Below are positions 26,476 through 35,414 of a stretch of 64,000 nucleotides of DNA, in pieces (the stretch's first letter is position 1; each line of letters opens with the position of its first letter). A program made the position numbers and the translations under genes. The stretch spans positions 1,860,761 through 1,924,760 of the forward strand of contig NZ_KK853997.1 in the NCBI RefSeq assembly GCF_000696185.1, given 5' to 3'. The notes under the pieces are model-generated. The model was not told the DNA's origin and did not search any database. It saw only the letters and a list, made by a program, of their open reading frames with translations. The DNA is from Kitasatospora cheerisanensis KCTC 2395. Its GTDB lineage: Bacteria; Actinomycetota; Actinomycetes; Streptomycetales; Streptomycetaceae.

Positions 26476-27378
26476 TCAAGAACGCCCTCCGGCGAGCCCG
26501 GACAGTGCCACGTATGCCTTCTCCCAGCCGGGCAGCGAGACCCGGCCGCGGAGCACCGAGTGCGGGTCGGCGGAGATCCGGCCGAGCAGGCGGTGGTAGA
26601 TACCGGCCATCGCGGCGGTGGCGGCGCGGCTGCGGCGGTCGAGCATCGGCAGCAGCCGCAGGCCCTCGGCGAAGGCCTGCTGGGCGCGGTCGGCCTCGAA
26701 GGCGACCAGGCCGGTGAAGTCGGCGCCGACCGGGAGCTGCGGGAGGGCGAAGCCCTGCTGGCAGCCGAACCGGGCGAGGTCCTCGGCGGGCAGGTAGGTG
26801 CGGCCGTTGAGGGCGTCCTCGCGCAGGTCGCGCAGGATGTTGGTGAGTTGCAGGGCGAGGCCCAGGGTGTCGGCGTACTCGGCGCCGCGCTCCCAGTCCT
26901 CGCAGCCGTAGACGCCGAGCGAGAGCCGGCCGATCGAGCCGGCCACGCAGCGGCAGTAGACCTTGAGCTCGTCGAAGGTCCGGTACTCGACGCCCTTGAG
27001 GTCCATCTCGACGCCGTCGATCAGCTCGTCGAAGCCGCCGAGCGGGATCGGGAAGCGGCGGGCGGCGTCGGCCAGCGCGACCTTGATCGGGTCGGTGTCG
27101 TCCTCGCCGACGGCGCCGGCCCGGATCTCGTCCAGCAGGGCCCGGGTGCGGGCCAGCGCCTCGGTCTTCTGTTCGGCGGGCAGTTCGCCGTCGCCGATGT
27201 CGTCGACCCGGCGGGCCAGCGCGTACAGCGCGGACATCGCCAGCCGCTTGGCCTCGGGCAGCAGCCGGATGCCGTAGCTGAAGTTGCGGGCCTGCAGGGC
27301 GGTGACCGCCTCGCAGTACCGGTAGGCCGCCATGACCGGCGCGGACGCCAGTGGTGATGCCCCCACGCGGGCGCTCAC
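26476..27378 (-). CDS. hpnD: Presqualene diphosphate synthase HpnD
   Basis: This 300-residue squalene/phytoene synthase-family enzyme makes presqualene diphosphate from two FPP. The Mg-binding segments are ARRVDDIGDG and LTNILRDLREDALNGRTYLP, with YCRCVAGSIG between them. The start is GTG, overlapping the hpnC stop by 4 nt. The 94-bp gap to hpnE is the only sizeable gap in the first half of the operon. Confidence 0.92.
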   Translation of the reverse strand: MSARVGASPLASAPVMAAYRYCEAVTALQARNFSYGIRLLPEAKRLAMSALYALARRVDDIGDGELPAEQKTEALARTRALLDEIRAGAVGEDDTDPIKVALADAARRFPIPLGGFDELIDGVEMDLKGVEYRTFDELKVYCRCVAGSIGRLSLGVYGCEDWERGAEYADTLGLALQLTNILRDLREDALNGRTYLPAEDLARFGCQQGFALPQLPVGADFTGLVAFEADRAQQAFAEGLRLLPMLDRRSRAATAAMAGIYHRLLGRISADPHSVLRGRVSLPGWEKAYVALSGLAGGRS

Positions 27379-28334
27379 CTTCCCTTCGCGAAAAGTGCCG
27401 CCGCCCGGCCGGCCAGGCGGCGCTTGTCCGGCTTCGCCCGGTGCGCGAGCACGTCGAACCCGGCCGCCGCGATGGCGTCCAGGGCCGCGTACCCGCCGGC
27501 GGTGAATCCCGCCAGCAGCAGTCGAAGCCTCCCGTGAACCGTACCTACCAGCGGTGCGCCGCGGTCGAGCAGGGTCCGGGCCCGGCTCGCCTCCCAGGCG
27601 ATCAGCTGCCGCACTTCGCGGGAGGCGGCGGGGGCGGCGAGGTCCTGTTCGGTGACGCCGAAGGTGGCGAGGTCCTCCTGCGGGAGGTAGATCCGGCCGC
27701 GGTCGAGGTCCTCGGCGACGTCCTGCAGGTGTTCGACGAGCTGCAGCGCGGTGCAGATCGCGTCGGAGAGTTCGATCCGCTCGGGGGTGGCGCGGCCGGC
27801 CAGGGCGAGCACCAGGCGGCCGACCGGGTCGGCGGACAGCGTGCAGTAGTGCAGCAGGTCGTCGTAGGTCGGGTAGCGGGTGGTGGTCTGGTCGACCCGG
27901 TTGGCCTCGATGAGCCGGCGGAACGGCTCGGGGGTGACGGCGTGCTGTTCGATCAGCGGGACCAGGCGGCGCATCAGCGGGTGACGGGGTTCGCCGGCGG
28001 CGGTGCCGAGCACGGTGCCGCCCTGGGCGCGGTCGTCGCCGAGGGCGGTGGCGAAGGCCCGGTCGAGGTCGCGTTCGAGGCCGTCCAGCAGCGCGAGCCG
28101 GAAGCCGTCGTCCGCGGGCCGGCCGGGGACGTCGAGCAGCTGGGCGACGGCGGCGGGGTCGGCGAGGTCGCCGTCGCCCGCGTCGTCGATCAGCCGGGCG
28201 AAGCCGTAGACCGCCATCAGGTCGTCCCGCCAGGCCGCGGGCAGGAAGCCGGGGGCGACCGGGAAGTTCTCCAGGTCCGCCTTGTCCAGCGTCACCGCCG
28301 CTGTCTGGTTATCGGATTTGATTGAAGCCGACAC
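27375..28334 (-). CDS. hpnC: Hydroxysqualene synthase HpnC
   Basis: This is a squalene/phytoene synthase paralogue of about 319 residues that converts presqualene diphosphate to hydroxysqualene. Acidic motifs are ARLIDDAGDG and LVEHLQDVAEDLDRGRIYLP. Two GTG starts are possible: 28343 lies directly against the ribosome site, while 28334 leaves 8 nt after GGGGGAG, so I prefer 28334. It is the first gene of the hopanoid operon, so the promoter should lie in 28344-28423. Confidence 0.9.
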   Translation of the reverse strand: MSASIKSDNQTAAVTLDKADLENFPVAPGFLPAAWRDDLMAVYGFARLIDDAGDGDLADPAAVAQLLDVPGRPADDGFRLALLDGLERDLDRAFATALGDDRAQGGTVLGTAAGEPRHPLMRRLVPLIEQHAVTPEPFRRLIEANRVDQTTTRYPTYDDLLHYCTLSADPVGRLVLALAGRATPERIELSDAICTALQLVEHLQDVAEDLDRGRIYLPQEDLATFGVTEQDLAAPAASREVRQLIAWEASRARTLLDRGAPLVGTVHGRLRLLLAGFTAGGYAALDAIAAAGFDVLAHRAKPDKRRLAGRAAALFAKGR

Positions 28335-28423
28335 TGCCGTCACTCCCCCGTTCTACACCGGTCCCGGCCGCCATCGCGCCTCGGACACGCTTCCGTCGCC
28401 GCGCCTTCACCCGCCGCACGGCA

Positions 28424-28466
28424 CAGGGCCGGTGCCGGGGATCGTGCTCCCCGCGCACCGGCCCTG
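28424..28466 (-). terminator. Terminator of the ABC exporter operon
   Basis: CAGGGCCGGTGC (28424-28435) pairs exactly with GCACCGGCCCTG (28455-28466), and inside it CGGGGA pairs with TCCCCG. It separates the polysaccharide-type ABC transporter genes from the hopanoid operon, which run in the same direction. Confidence 0.8.
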
Positions 28467-28487
28467 CGACCGTCGGCCGCGCCCCGG

Positions 28488-29297
28488 TCAGGGGCGCTCG
28501 CCCTTCTCGTACCGCCGGACCACCTCGTCGGTGTGCCCGTCCATGATCAGCTCGCCGTGCTCGATCCAGATGGTGCGCTCGCAGGTCTCGCGGATCGCGT
28601 TGTTGTCGTGGCTGACCAGGAAGACCGTGCCGGCCTCCTTGCGCAGCTCGTTGATCCGGGCCTTGGAGCGCTGCTGGAAGCCCTGGTCGCCGGTGGCGAG
28701 GGCCTCGTCGATCAGCAGCACGTCGTGGGTCTTCGCCGCGGCGATGGAGAACCGCAGGCGGGCGCCCATGCCGGAGGAGTAGGTGCGCATCGGCAGCGAG
28801 ATGAAGTCGCCCTTCTCGTTGATGCCCGAGAAGTCCACGATGTCCTGGTAGCGGGCCCGCACCTGGGCCGGGGACATGCCCATCGCCAGGCAGCCCAGCA
28901 CCACGTTGCGCTCACCGGTCAGGTCGTTCATCAGCGCCGCGTTCACGCCCAGCAGCGAGGGCTGCCCCTGGGTGTAGATGCCGCCCTTGGCGGTCGGCAG
29001 CAGGCCGGCGATGGCCGCCAGCATGGTCGACTTGCCGGAGCCGTTCGAGCCGATCAGGCCGACCGCCTCGCCCTTGTACGCGGTGAAGCTGATGCCGCGC
29101 ACCGCGTGCACCTCGCGGATCGCGGGCGACTTCTTGCGCGTGATGATCCGGCTCAGCGCCGAGGTGGCGCTGCCCTTGCCGGAGCCGGCGCCGTGCACCT
29201 TGTAGACGATGTGCACGTCGTCCACGACCACGGTGGGGACCTGGGACTTGTCCACCGCAGTGGCCTCCTTCACGGTGTCGAGTGCTGCGTCAGCCAC
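28488..29297 (-). CDS. Polysaccharide/teichoic acid-type ABC exporter ATPase
   Basis: This 269-residue ATPase has Walker A GSNGSGKST, a signature in the TagH/KpsT style (YSSGMGARLRF), Walker B VLLIDEALATGD and the switch His in LVSHD. The N-terminal 45 residues and the KKSPAIREVHAV segment are typical of export ATPases for cell-wall glycopolymers. It overlaps the permease gene by 8 nt. It probably exports the product of the adjoining glycosyltransferase and CDP-alcohol transferase. Confidence 0.88.
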   Translation of the reverse strand: MADAALDTVKEATAVDKSQVPTVVVDDVHIVYKVHGAGSGKGSATSALSRIITRKKSPAIREVHAVRGISFTAYKGEAVGLIGSNGSGKSTMLAAIAGLLPTAKGGIYTQGQPSLLGVNAALMNDLTGERNVVLGCLAMGMSPAQVRARYQDIVDFSGINEKGDFISLPMRTYSSGMGARLRFSIAAAKTHDVLLIDEALATGDQGFQQRSKARINELRKEAGTVFLVSHDNNAIRETCERTIWIEHGELIMDGHTDEVVRRYEKGERP

Positions 29298-30261
29298 GGC
29301 CGTACTCCTCCTCGGCCTTCCAGAAGAACACGAAGCCGATCGCGAAGGCGACGACCGCCCAGCTGGTGGCCATGATCCAGATGTGGTCCGGCAGGATCAG
29401 CGCCTTCGGCAGCGCGTTGCCGTGGGCGTCCACCCCGCCCGGGTAGAGCGTCTTGTCGAAGCTCTCGGGCATGAAGGCGTAGCGGATCAGGTCCATGTAG
29501 ACCACGGCCGGGTTCCACGAGTAGGCCGTCTGCCAGAAGGGCGGCCACTTCTCGATGAAGCTCGACACGCTGTACATCACGCCCGAGACGTACATCCAGG
29601 TGCGCAGCAGGAACGGCATCAGCTGCGAGATGTCGGAGGTCTTGGAGCCGATCCGGGCCATCACCAGGGCCAGGCCGGTGTTGAACATCGACTGGAGCAC
29701 CAGCGCCGGGATGATCAGCAGCCAGGTGGCGCCCGGGGTGATGCCGTTCACCAGCACGATGACGACCAGCACGACCATCGAGATCAGCAGCTGCTGGAGC
29801 TGGATGATGGTGAAGGCGATCGGCAGGCTGGCGCGCGGGAAGTGCAGCGCCCGGATCAGGCCCAGGTTGTCGGAGATCGACCGGGTGCCGGCCTGGATCG
29901 CGCTCTGCGAGAACTGGAAGATGAAGACGCCGATGCACAGCCAGGCGATGTAGTTCGGGACGGTGTCCCGGTTGCTCATGATCAGGCCGAAGACCAGGTA
30001 GAACACCGCGCAGTTCAGCAGCGGGGTGAGCACCTGCCAGACCTGGCCGAGCTTCGCCGTGGTGTACTGCGCGACCAGCCGAGCGGTGGCGAACGCGCTG
30101 ATGAAGGCCCGGCGGGCCCACAGCTGGCGGACGTACTCGGGCAGGCTCGGCCGCTTGCCGCTGACGGACAACCCGTACTTGTCCGCGAGCTGCTTGGGGG
30201 TCAGACCCGCGTCGGAACCCCTTGGCGCGGAGAGGTTGACCGGGTCACTCAGTGTCGACAC
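29290..30261 (-). CDS. ABC-2 family exporter permease (TagG-like)
   Basis: This 323-residue membrane protein has a cytoplasmic N-terminal segment of about 70 residues and six hydrophobic stretches, the ABC-2 layout of polysaccharide exporters. It starts at GTG, with GAAGGACG just upstream. A large extracellular loop sits near the C-terminus (AFMPESFDKTLYPGG). It partners the ATPase that follows. The 119-bp gap upstream to the glycosyltransferase is the only break in this six-gene set. Confidence 0.85.
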   Translation of the reverse strand: MSTLSDPVNLSAPRGSDAGLTPKQLADKYGLSVSGKRPSLPEYVRQLWARRAFISAFATARLVAQYTTAKLGQVWQVLTPLLNCAVFYLVFGLIMSNRDTVPNYIAWLCIGVFIFQFSQSAIQAGTRSISDNLGLIRALHFPRASLPIAFTIIQLQQLLISMVVLVVIVLVNGITPGATWLLIIPALVLQSMFNTGLALVMARIGSKTSDISQLMPFLLRTWMYVSGVMYSVSSFIEKWPPFWQTAYSWNPAVVYMDLIRYAFMPESFDKTLYPGGVDAHGNALPKALILPDHIWIMATSWAVVAFAIGFVFFWKAEEEYGRG

Positions 30262-30380
30262 ATTCGTCCTTCAGGGGGTCGGAATCCGCTACCCGGGGGG
30301 ACGGGGCAGGGGACCGGGGCGTACCACGAAGAGCTCTGGTTTGCGTGCGGGCGGCACGGGGAAGTACCGACCGGTTGCGA

Positions 30381-31265
30381 TCAGATGATTGGCGGTCTGC
30401 CGAGCCTGGTCAAGCGCCAGACGGTGGACCACTTCATCGGCCGGCGCGGGCCGCAGGGCTCGCTCCAGCCTGCCCGGAACCCGCCGAGCCACGCCTTCAG
30501 CGCCGACCCGGAGGGCCGCCGGGCGAGCGTCAGCAGGAACCAGGTTCCCAGGTAGAGAGGCACCAACAGGGCCGGAAGGTTCCGTCGGGCCAGCCACACC
30601 CGGTTGCGGGCCACGTTGTGGAAGTACGTCGCGTGCCGGGCCGGCGAGGTCGCCGGGTGGAACAGCACCACGTCCGGGCGGTAGTCGATCGACCAGCCGG
30701 CGTCCAGCGCGCGCCAGGCCAGGTCGGTCTCCTCGTGCGCGTAGAAGAACTCCGCGGGCAACTGCCCGGCCTGCGGGAAGACCGCGCTGCGCACCGCGCT
30801 GGCGCCGCCCAGGAAGGTGGTGACCCGGGAGCCGCGCATCGGGTCGCTGGCCCGCAGCCGGGGGACGTGCCGGCGCTGGGTGGTTCCGGTCTCCGGGTCG
30901 GCGATCCGGAACGAGACGATGCCCAGGCCCGGATCGGCGGTGAACGCCTGCCGGAGCAGCTCGGCGGAGTCGGTGTTCGGCAGCAGGCCGTCGTCGTCGA
31001 GGAACAGCACCGCGTCGACGTCCCGGCCGTCCGGGCCGAACAGCTCGATGCCGACGTTGCGGCCGCCGGGGATGCCCAGGTTCTCGGGCAGCTCGACGCT
31101 GCGCACGCCCTCGGGCAGGGCGGGCAGCGGGGCGCCGTTGGCGACCACGGCGAGCTCGACCGGCGGGCCCTGCTGGGCGCGCACCGACTCGATCAGGGCG
31201 TTCAGCTCGGCGGGCCGGTTGCCCATGGTGATGATGACCGCGCCGAGGCGGAAGTCGTCGCTCAT
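30381..31265 (-). CDS. Family 2 glycosyltransferase
   Basis: This 294-residue GT-A fold enzyme has an opening strand VIITMGNRP, a donor-binding segment ENLGIPGGRNVGI, the metal motif FLDDDG (DxD type) and a catalytic-acid region HEETDLAWR. The C-terminal part is basic and amphipathic, suggesting membrane contact. It overlaps the CDP-alcohol transferase by 4 nt, so it probably adds a sugar to that enzyme's lipid product. Confidence 0.85.
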   Translation of the reverse strand: MSDDFRLGAVIITMGNRPAELNALIESVRAQQGPPVELAVVANGAPLPALPEGVRSVELPENLGIPGGRNVGIELFGPDGRDVDAVLFLDDDGLLPNTDSAELLRQAFTADPGLGIVSFRIADPETGTTQRRHVPRLRASDPMRGSRVTTFLGGASAVRSAVFPQAGQLPAEFFYAHEETDLAWRALDAGWSIDYRPDVVLFHPATSPARHATYFHNVARNRVWLARRNLPALLVPLYLGTWFLLTLARRPSGSALKAWLGGFRAGWSEPCGPRRPMKWSTVWRLTRLGRPPII

Positions 31266-32092
31266 CGCAGCCTGCTCGACAGCACGATGGACAGCAGGTG
31301 CAGGACGGTCTGCAGCATCGCGATGGCGGCCAGCACGACCACGGCGAGGCGGGTGAAGAACAGGTCGCCGCGGACCGCGTCGGCGATGCCGGCGGCCAGG
31401 ATGAACAGCGAGGCCTCGACCGCGCCGACCAGGCGGTGGAACTTCAGCAGCGAGGCGGCCCGGCGGGCCTTGGCGACGGCGTTGGAGCGCGGCACCGAGG
31501 CCTCGTCCGCGACGGCGGTCATCCCGGAGCGGGCCCGGGCGACGTCGACCAGGTCGGTCTCGGACTTGATCAGGATCGCGCCGAGCGCGGCCAGCGTGCC
31601 GAGGAAGGCCCACTGCCAGGCGGCGTGGTCGCCGTCGCGGTGCAGCAGGTCGGCGGCGCGCAGGCCGAGGCCGGTGAGCAGCGCGGCCTCGGACATGTAG
31701 TGGCCGACCCGGTCCAGGTAGACGCCGGTGAGCGAGGTCTGCCGGCGCCAGCGGGCGACCTCGCCGTCCACGCAGTCCAGCAGCAGGTAGACCTGGATCA
31801 GCACCGCGCCGAGGATCGCGCCGGTCAGGCCGGGGACCACCAGGGCGATGCCGGCCAGGATGCCGGTCAGCATCATCAGGTAGGTCAGGCCGTTGGGCGT
31901 GATCACGGTGACGGTCGACAGGATGCGGGTGATCCGCAGCGAGATCTTCCGCATGTAGAGGCGGCCGGCCCAGTGCTCGGCGCTGCGTCGCTGGAGCATG
32001 CCCTCGGGGTGGATGACCGCCCGGAGCTCCTCGATCGACGGGCGGCGGGTGAGGTCAACCGGCGGGCGTTCAGCTGTTGACGGCTTGGACAT
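31262..32092 (-). CDS. CDP-alcohol phosphatidyltransferase family protein
   Basis: This 276-residue membrane protein has about six helices. The family signature DG..AR........G...D...D is visible in DCVDGEVARWRRQTSLTG followed by VYLDRVGHY, but the last Asp, usually the catalytic base, is His here. The cytoplasmic N-terminus has about 55 residues. It would join a CDP-alcohol to a hydroxyl acceptor. With the neighbouring glycerol-1-phosphate dehydrogenase and nucleotidyltransferase, a CDP-activated polyol or glycerol-phosphate donor is likely. Confidence 0.8.
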   Translation of the reverse strand: MSKPSTAERPPVDLTRRPSIEELRAVIHPEGMLQRRSAEHWAGRLYMRKISLRITRILSTVTVITPNGLTYLMMLTGILAGIALVVPGLTGAILGAVLIQVYLLLDCVDGEVARWRRQTSLTGVYLDRVGHYMSEAALLTGLGLRAADLLHRDGDHAAWQWAFLGTLAALGAILIKSETDLVDVARARSGMTAVADEASVPRSNAVAKARRAASLLKFHRLVGAVEASLFILAAGIADAVRGDLFFTRLAVVVLAAIAMLQTVLHLLSIVLSSRLR

Positions 32093-33131
32093 AGTCGGCG
32101 TACGCGTCCCTGATGTCTGTGGCGGAGAGGTCGAGGTGTTCGAGGATGGTGAAGCGCCCCGGTCTGGTGTTCGGAGCGTAGTGCACCGCTTCGGTGAACT
32201 CCGCCTCGGTGAAACCGATCTGATCGGCCGTCACCGGCAGGCCGTGGAAGCGCAGGCGCTCCACGACCAGTCCGGACAGGTCCCGCTCGCCCCGCAGGAA
32301 GCAGGCGAAGGCCGCGCCGAGGCCGACCTGCTCGCCATGCTGCGCGGACCGCTTGGGGTACAGCACGTCCAGGGCGTGCGAGATCTCGTGGCAGGCGCCC
32401 GAGCTGGGCCGGGTGCTGCCGGCGATGTTCATCGCGATGCCGGACAGTACCAGGGCTTCCGCGAGCGTCGTCAGCAGGTCCGGGTCCTCCAGGGTGCCCG
32501 GGTGCCGCAGCAGGTTCTCGCCGGCCGCCCGGGCCATCGCCACGGCCAGTCCGTCGACCGGTTCGCCGGTGACGGCGTGCGACAGTTCCCAGTCCGCGCA
32601 GGCCGAGATGTTGGAGACGGCGTCGCCGATCCCTGCGGCCACGAACCGCTTCGGGGCCTTGGCGACCACGTCCAGGTCGACGATGATGCCGATCGGGCCG
32701 GGCACCCCGTAGGAGCCGCGGCCGGCGTCGTTGTCCAGGGTGGAGACCGGCGAGCAGATGCCGTCGTGGGCCAGGTTGGTGGCGACCGCGACCACCGGCA
32801 GGCCGACCCGGGCCGCGGCGTACTTCGCCACGTCGATGATCTTGCCGCCGCCGAGGCCGACCAGGGCGTCGTAGTGGCCGCGGCGGATCTCGTCGGTCAG
32901 CCGGACCGCGCTGTCCAGGGTGCCGTCGTCCACCTGGTACCAGTCGGCGCCGGGCAGCGCCGGCTCCAGGCGCTCGCGCAGCACGGCGCCGGAGCCGCCG
33001 CTGATCGCCACCGCGATCCGGCCGGCGCTGGACAGCCGCTGGTCGGCGAGGATGCCGCCGAGCGCGTCCAGCGCGCCGGCCCGCACCTCGACGAACACCG
33101 GCGAGGGCACCAGTCGGGTCAGTACCGGCAC
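32070..33131 (-). CDS. sn-Glycerol-1-phosphate dehydrogenase-like (AraM/EgsA)
   Basis: This 353-residue iron-alcohol-dehydrogenase-superfamily enzyme has the NAD segment GLGGGKIIDVAKY, the metal site ATNLAHDGICSPVS and ISHALDVLY with a further HGEQVG. It reduces dihydroxyacetone phosphate to glycerol 1-phosphate, the opposite stereochemistry to the bacterial norm. The GTG at 33131 overlaps the upstream gene by 13 nt; the stop overlaps the next start by 23 nt. Together these genes point to an unusual phosphoglycerol lipid or glycopolymer. Confidence 0.8.
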   Translation of the reverse strand: MPVLTRLVPSPVFVEVRAGALDALGGILADQRLSSAGRIAVAISGGSGAVLRERLEPALPGADWYQVDDGTLDSAVRLTDEIRRGHYDALVGLGGGKIIDVAKYAAARVGLPVVAVATNLAHDGICSPVSTLDNDAGRGSYGVPGPIGIIVDLDVVAKAPKRFVAAGIGDAVSNISACADWELSHAVTGEPVDGLAVAMARAAGENLLRHPGTLEDPDLLTTLAEALVLSGIAMNIAGSTRPSSGACHEISHALDVLYPKRSAQHGEQVGLGAAFACFLRGERDLSGLVVERLRFHGLPVTADQIGFTEAEFTEAVHYAPNTRPGRFTILEHLDLSATDIRDAYADYVQAVNS

Positions 33132-33874
33132 GCGATCTCCCGGGCCTTGGCCAGGTCGTCGTGGTTGTCGACCTCGACCCAGGAGACCTCGCCGATCGGC
33201 TGGACGTCGATGGTCAGGCCGCGGTCGACCATCTCCTGGTAGCCGTCCTCGTAGTACAGCTGCGGGTCGCGCTCGAAGACCGCCTTGAGGGCGTCGGCGA
33301 GGGCCGGGCCCGCGGACGGGTTGATCACGGTGACGCCGATGTACTCGCCGGTGGCGTCCAGCGGGTCCATCAGCTTGGTGATGCGGCGCACGCCGAGCTG
33401 CGGGTCGACGACGACCTTCATCTCCTCGTCGGCGAGCTTCTTCACGGTGTCCAGCGCCAGCAGGATGCCGGGGGCGCCGCCCTCCTTGATCCGGCGGTCG
33501 TTGCCGTCCAGCATGGTGCGCTGCACCGAGGCCGGGTGCACGGTGTCGCCGTTGGCGAGCAGCAGGCCCTCGCCGAACAGGTCGCGGGCGCACCACAGGG
33601 AGTAGGCGTTGTTCCACTCCTCGGCCTTGTCGTTCTCGACCAGGGTGAGCTTGACGCCGTACTTCTGCTCCAGCGCGTCCTTGCGGTCGTACACGGCCTC
33701 CTTGCGGTAGCCGACCACGATCGCGGCCTCCCGCAGGCCGACCTCGGCGAAGTTCCCGAGGGTCAGGTCGAGCACCGTCCGCTCCCCGTCGACCGGCACC
33801 AGCGCCTTGGGCAGCGTGTCGGTGTAGGGACGGAGCCGGCGGCCTGCGCCGGCGGCCAGGACGAGGCCGATCAT
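33119..33874 (-). CDS. Sugar/alcohol-phosphate nucleotidyltransferase
   Basis: The product is about 251 residues. It has the nucleotidyltransferase start IGLVLAAGAGRRLRPYT, PKALVPV with the substrate Lys, and LANGDTVHP in the metal-binding position. It would activate a phosphate ester as an NDP derivative, probably for the CDP-alcohol transferase two genes on. The ATG at 33874 was chosen because the signature then begins at residue 2; a GTG at 33910 would add 12 unlike residues. It is the first gene of the minus-strand set. Confidence 0.82.
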   Translation of the reverse strand: MIGLVLAAGAGRRLRPYTDTLPKALVPVDGERTVLDLTLGNFAEVGLREAAIVVGYRKEAVYDRKDALEQKYGVKLTLVENDKAEEWNNAYSLWCARDLFGEGLLLANGDTVHPASVQRTMLDGNDRRIKEGGAPGILLALDTVKKLADEEMKVVVDPQLGVRRITKLMDPLDATGEYIGVTVINPSAGPALADALKAVFERDPQLYYEDGYQEMVDRGLTIDVQPIGEVSWVEVDNHDDLAKAREIACRY

Positions 33875-34300
33875 GCGGGACTCCAGGGTCTCGGGTGCCG
33901 TCCGGCCCACCGGTGCGGGCCCGGGCGCCGGGACGCGGCCGCGGCTGCGGCGCGCCGTTGGGGCGCGTCTTGCGCAGCGCCCAGTCCCACTGATGGTAGG
34001 CGACCCCGGTCACCTGCCAGAACGCGCCCCGGGCAGGTCAGGCGATCATCCGCCGGTACCGGGCGGACGTCCGGCGACGCCGGGCGATCGCGGATCGAAC
34101 AGTTCCGCCGGTCATCCGGTCGACGGGCCCGGCGGCGTGCGTCGTGGCCCCGGCCGTGCCGGGGCATGCGGCAGACTTGGGCCCCGACGCCGTCGGCGGA
34201 CCGGCCGGTCCGGGCCGACGTGCGCGCAGCCGACCTCAGGACCGGGGTGGGCGGCCGCGGAGCCGCACCCGGTCCACGTGCCGAAAGGGGCATTGTGCCC
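33875..34300. other. Divergent intergenic region before idi
   Basis: These 426 bp separate the nucleotidyltransferase (minus) from idi (plus). They are GC-rich throughout, with no reading frame showing a recognisable protein. I see no clear promoter boxes, hairpin or RNA gene. Confidence 0.4.
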
Positions 34301-34900
34301 ATGAGCCCTGCCGTCAGCCGGACCGACGACCCCTCCTCGGAGCTCTCCGTCCCGTCCGCACCCGGGGAGATCCTGCTGGAGCTGGTCGACGACCACGGCG
34401 TGACCATCGGGACCGGGGAGAAGCTCTGGGCCCACCAGCAGCCGGGCCGGCTCCACCGCGCCTTCTCGGTGTTCCTGTTCGACCGGCAGGGCCGGCTGCT
34501 GCTGCAGCGCCGGGCGCTCGGCAAGTACCACTCGCCGGGCGTCTGGTCGAACACGTGCTGCGGCCACCCGTACCCGGGCGAGCAGCCGTTCGTGGCGGCC
34601 GCCCGCCGCACCACCGAGGAGCTGGGCGCGGCCCCGGCCCTGCTGTGCGAGGCCGGCACCGTCCGCTACGACCTGCCGGACGAGGCGTCCGGGCTGATCG
34701 AGCGGGAGTGGAACCACCTGTTCGTCGGGCTGGTCACCGCGGAGCTGGAGCCGGACCCGGAGGAGATCGAGGACACCCGGTTCGTCACCGCCGCCGAGCT
34801 GCGCGCGCTGCGGGCCGAGAAGCCGTTCTCGGTGTGGTTCGAGACCGTCTTCGAGGCCGCGCTGCCGGGGATCCGGGAGATCGCCGGCAACGACTGGTGA
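34301..34900 (+). CDS. idi: Isopentenyl-diphosphate delta-isomerase, type 1
   Basis: This 199-residue Nudix-fold isomerase interconverts IPP and DMAPP. The key residues are Cys in NTCCGHPYPGE, the Nudix-like AARRTTEELG and the metal/acid Glu in EREWNHLF. GAAAGGGG lies 10 nt before the ATG; an in-frame GTG 6 nt earlier is less well placed. It serves the same isoprenoid pool as the nearby hopanoid operon. Confidence 0.92.
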   Translation: MSPAVSRTDDPSSELSVPSAPGEILLELVDDHGVTIGTGEKLWAHQQPGRLHRAFSVFLFDRQGRLLLQRRALGKYHSPGVWSNTCCGHPYPGEQPFVAAARRTTEELGAAPALLCEAGTVRYDLPDEASGLIEREWNHLFVGLVTAELEPDPEEIEDTRFVTAAELRALRAEKPFSVWFETVFEAALPGIREIAGNDW

Positions 34901-34907
34901 CGGCCGT

Positions 34908-35414
34908 TCAGTAGTCCGGGTCCTCGTCGGGGTCGTCGCCGCAGCGGCCCGCCCCGGCGGGGCCCGTCCCGGGCAGCGGCAGGCTGGCCCAGATCACCTT
35001 GCCACCGGCCTCGGTCCGCTCCACGTCGCAGGCCCCGCCCGCCTGCAGGGTGACGCTCTTCACCAGCAGCAGCCCGCGCCCGCCCGGGCGGGCCGGGTCG
35101 CTCTCCTGCGCCTTCGGGCGGTACGGGTGACCGTCGACCACCGAGATCCGCACCCGGTCCGGGCCGATCTCCAGCTCGCAGTGCAGCTGCGGGGAGAGCA
35201 CCGCGGCGTGCGTGACCGCGTTCGACACCAGCTCCGAGACGATCAGCAGCAGGTCGTCCACCAGCTCCTGGTAGCGCTCCCCCGCCATGCCCTGGGCGAG
35301 CAGCCGGTCCCGCACCGCGTGTCTGGTGCGCGGCACCGAGGACTCCTGCGCGGGGGCGGTGAACCGCCACACGCCGGGCTCCGGTCCCGCTGCGAACCGC
35401 CCCGGCCGGACCAC
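34908..35414 (-). CDS. ATP-binding anti-sigma-factor-like protein (RsbW type)
   Basis: This 168-residue GHKL-fold ATPase has N-box ELVSNAVTHA, G1-like VVDGHPYRP and G2-like GGRGLLLVKS. Such stand-alone RsbW/SpoIIAB-like kinases are numerous in Streptomyces and control anti-anti-sigma factors or sigma factors; no partner is encoded here. The C-terminal tail is acidic (DDPDEDPDY). It starts at GTG and converges on idi with a 7-bp gap. Confidence 0.82.
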   Translation of the reverse strand: MVRPGRFAAGPEPGVWRFTAPAQESSVPRTRHAVRDRLLAQGMAGERYQELVDDLLLIVSELVSNAVTHAAVLSPQLHCELEIGPDRVRISVVDGHPYRPKAQESDPARPGGRGLLLVKSVTLQAGGACDVERTEAGGKVIWASLPLPGTGPAGAGRCGDDPDEDPDY

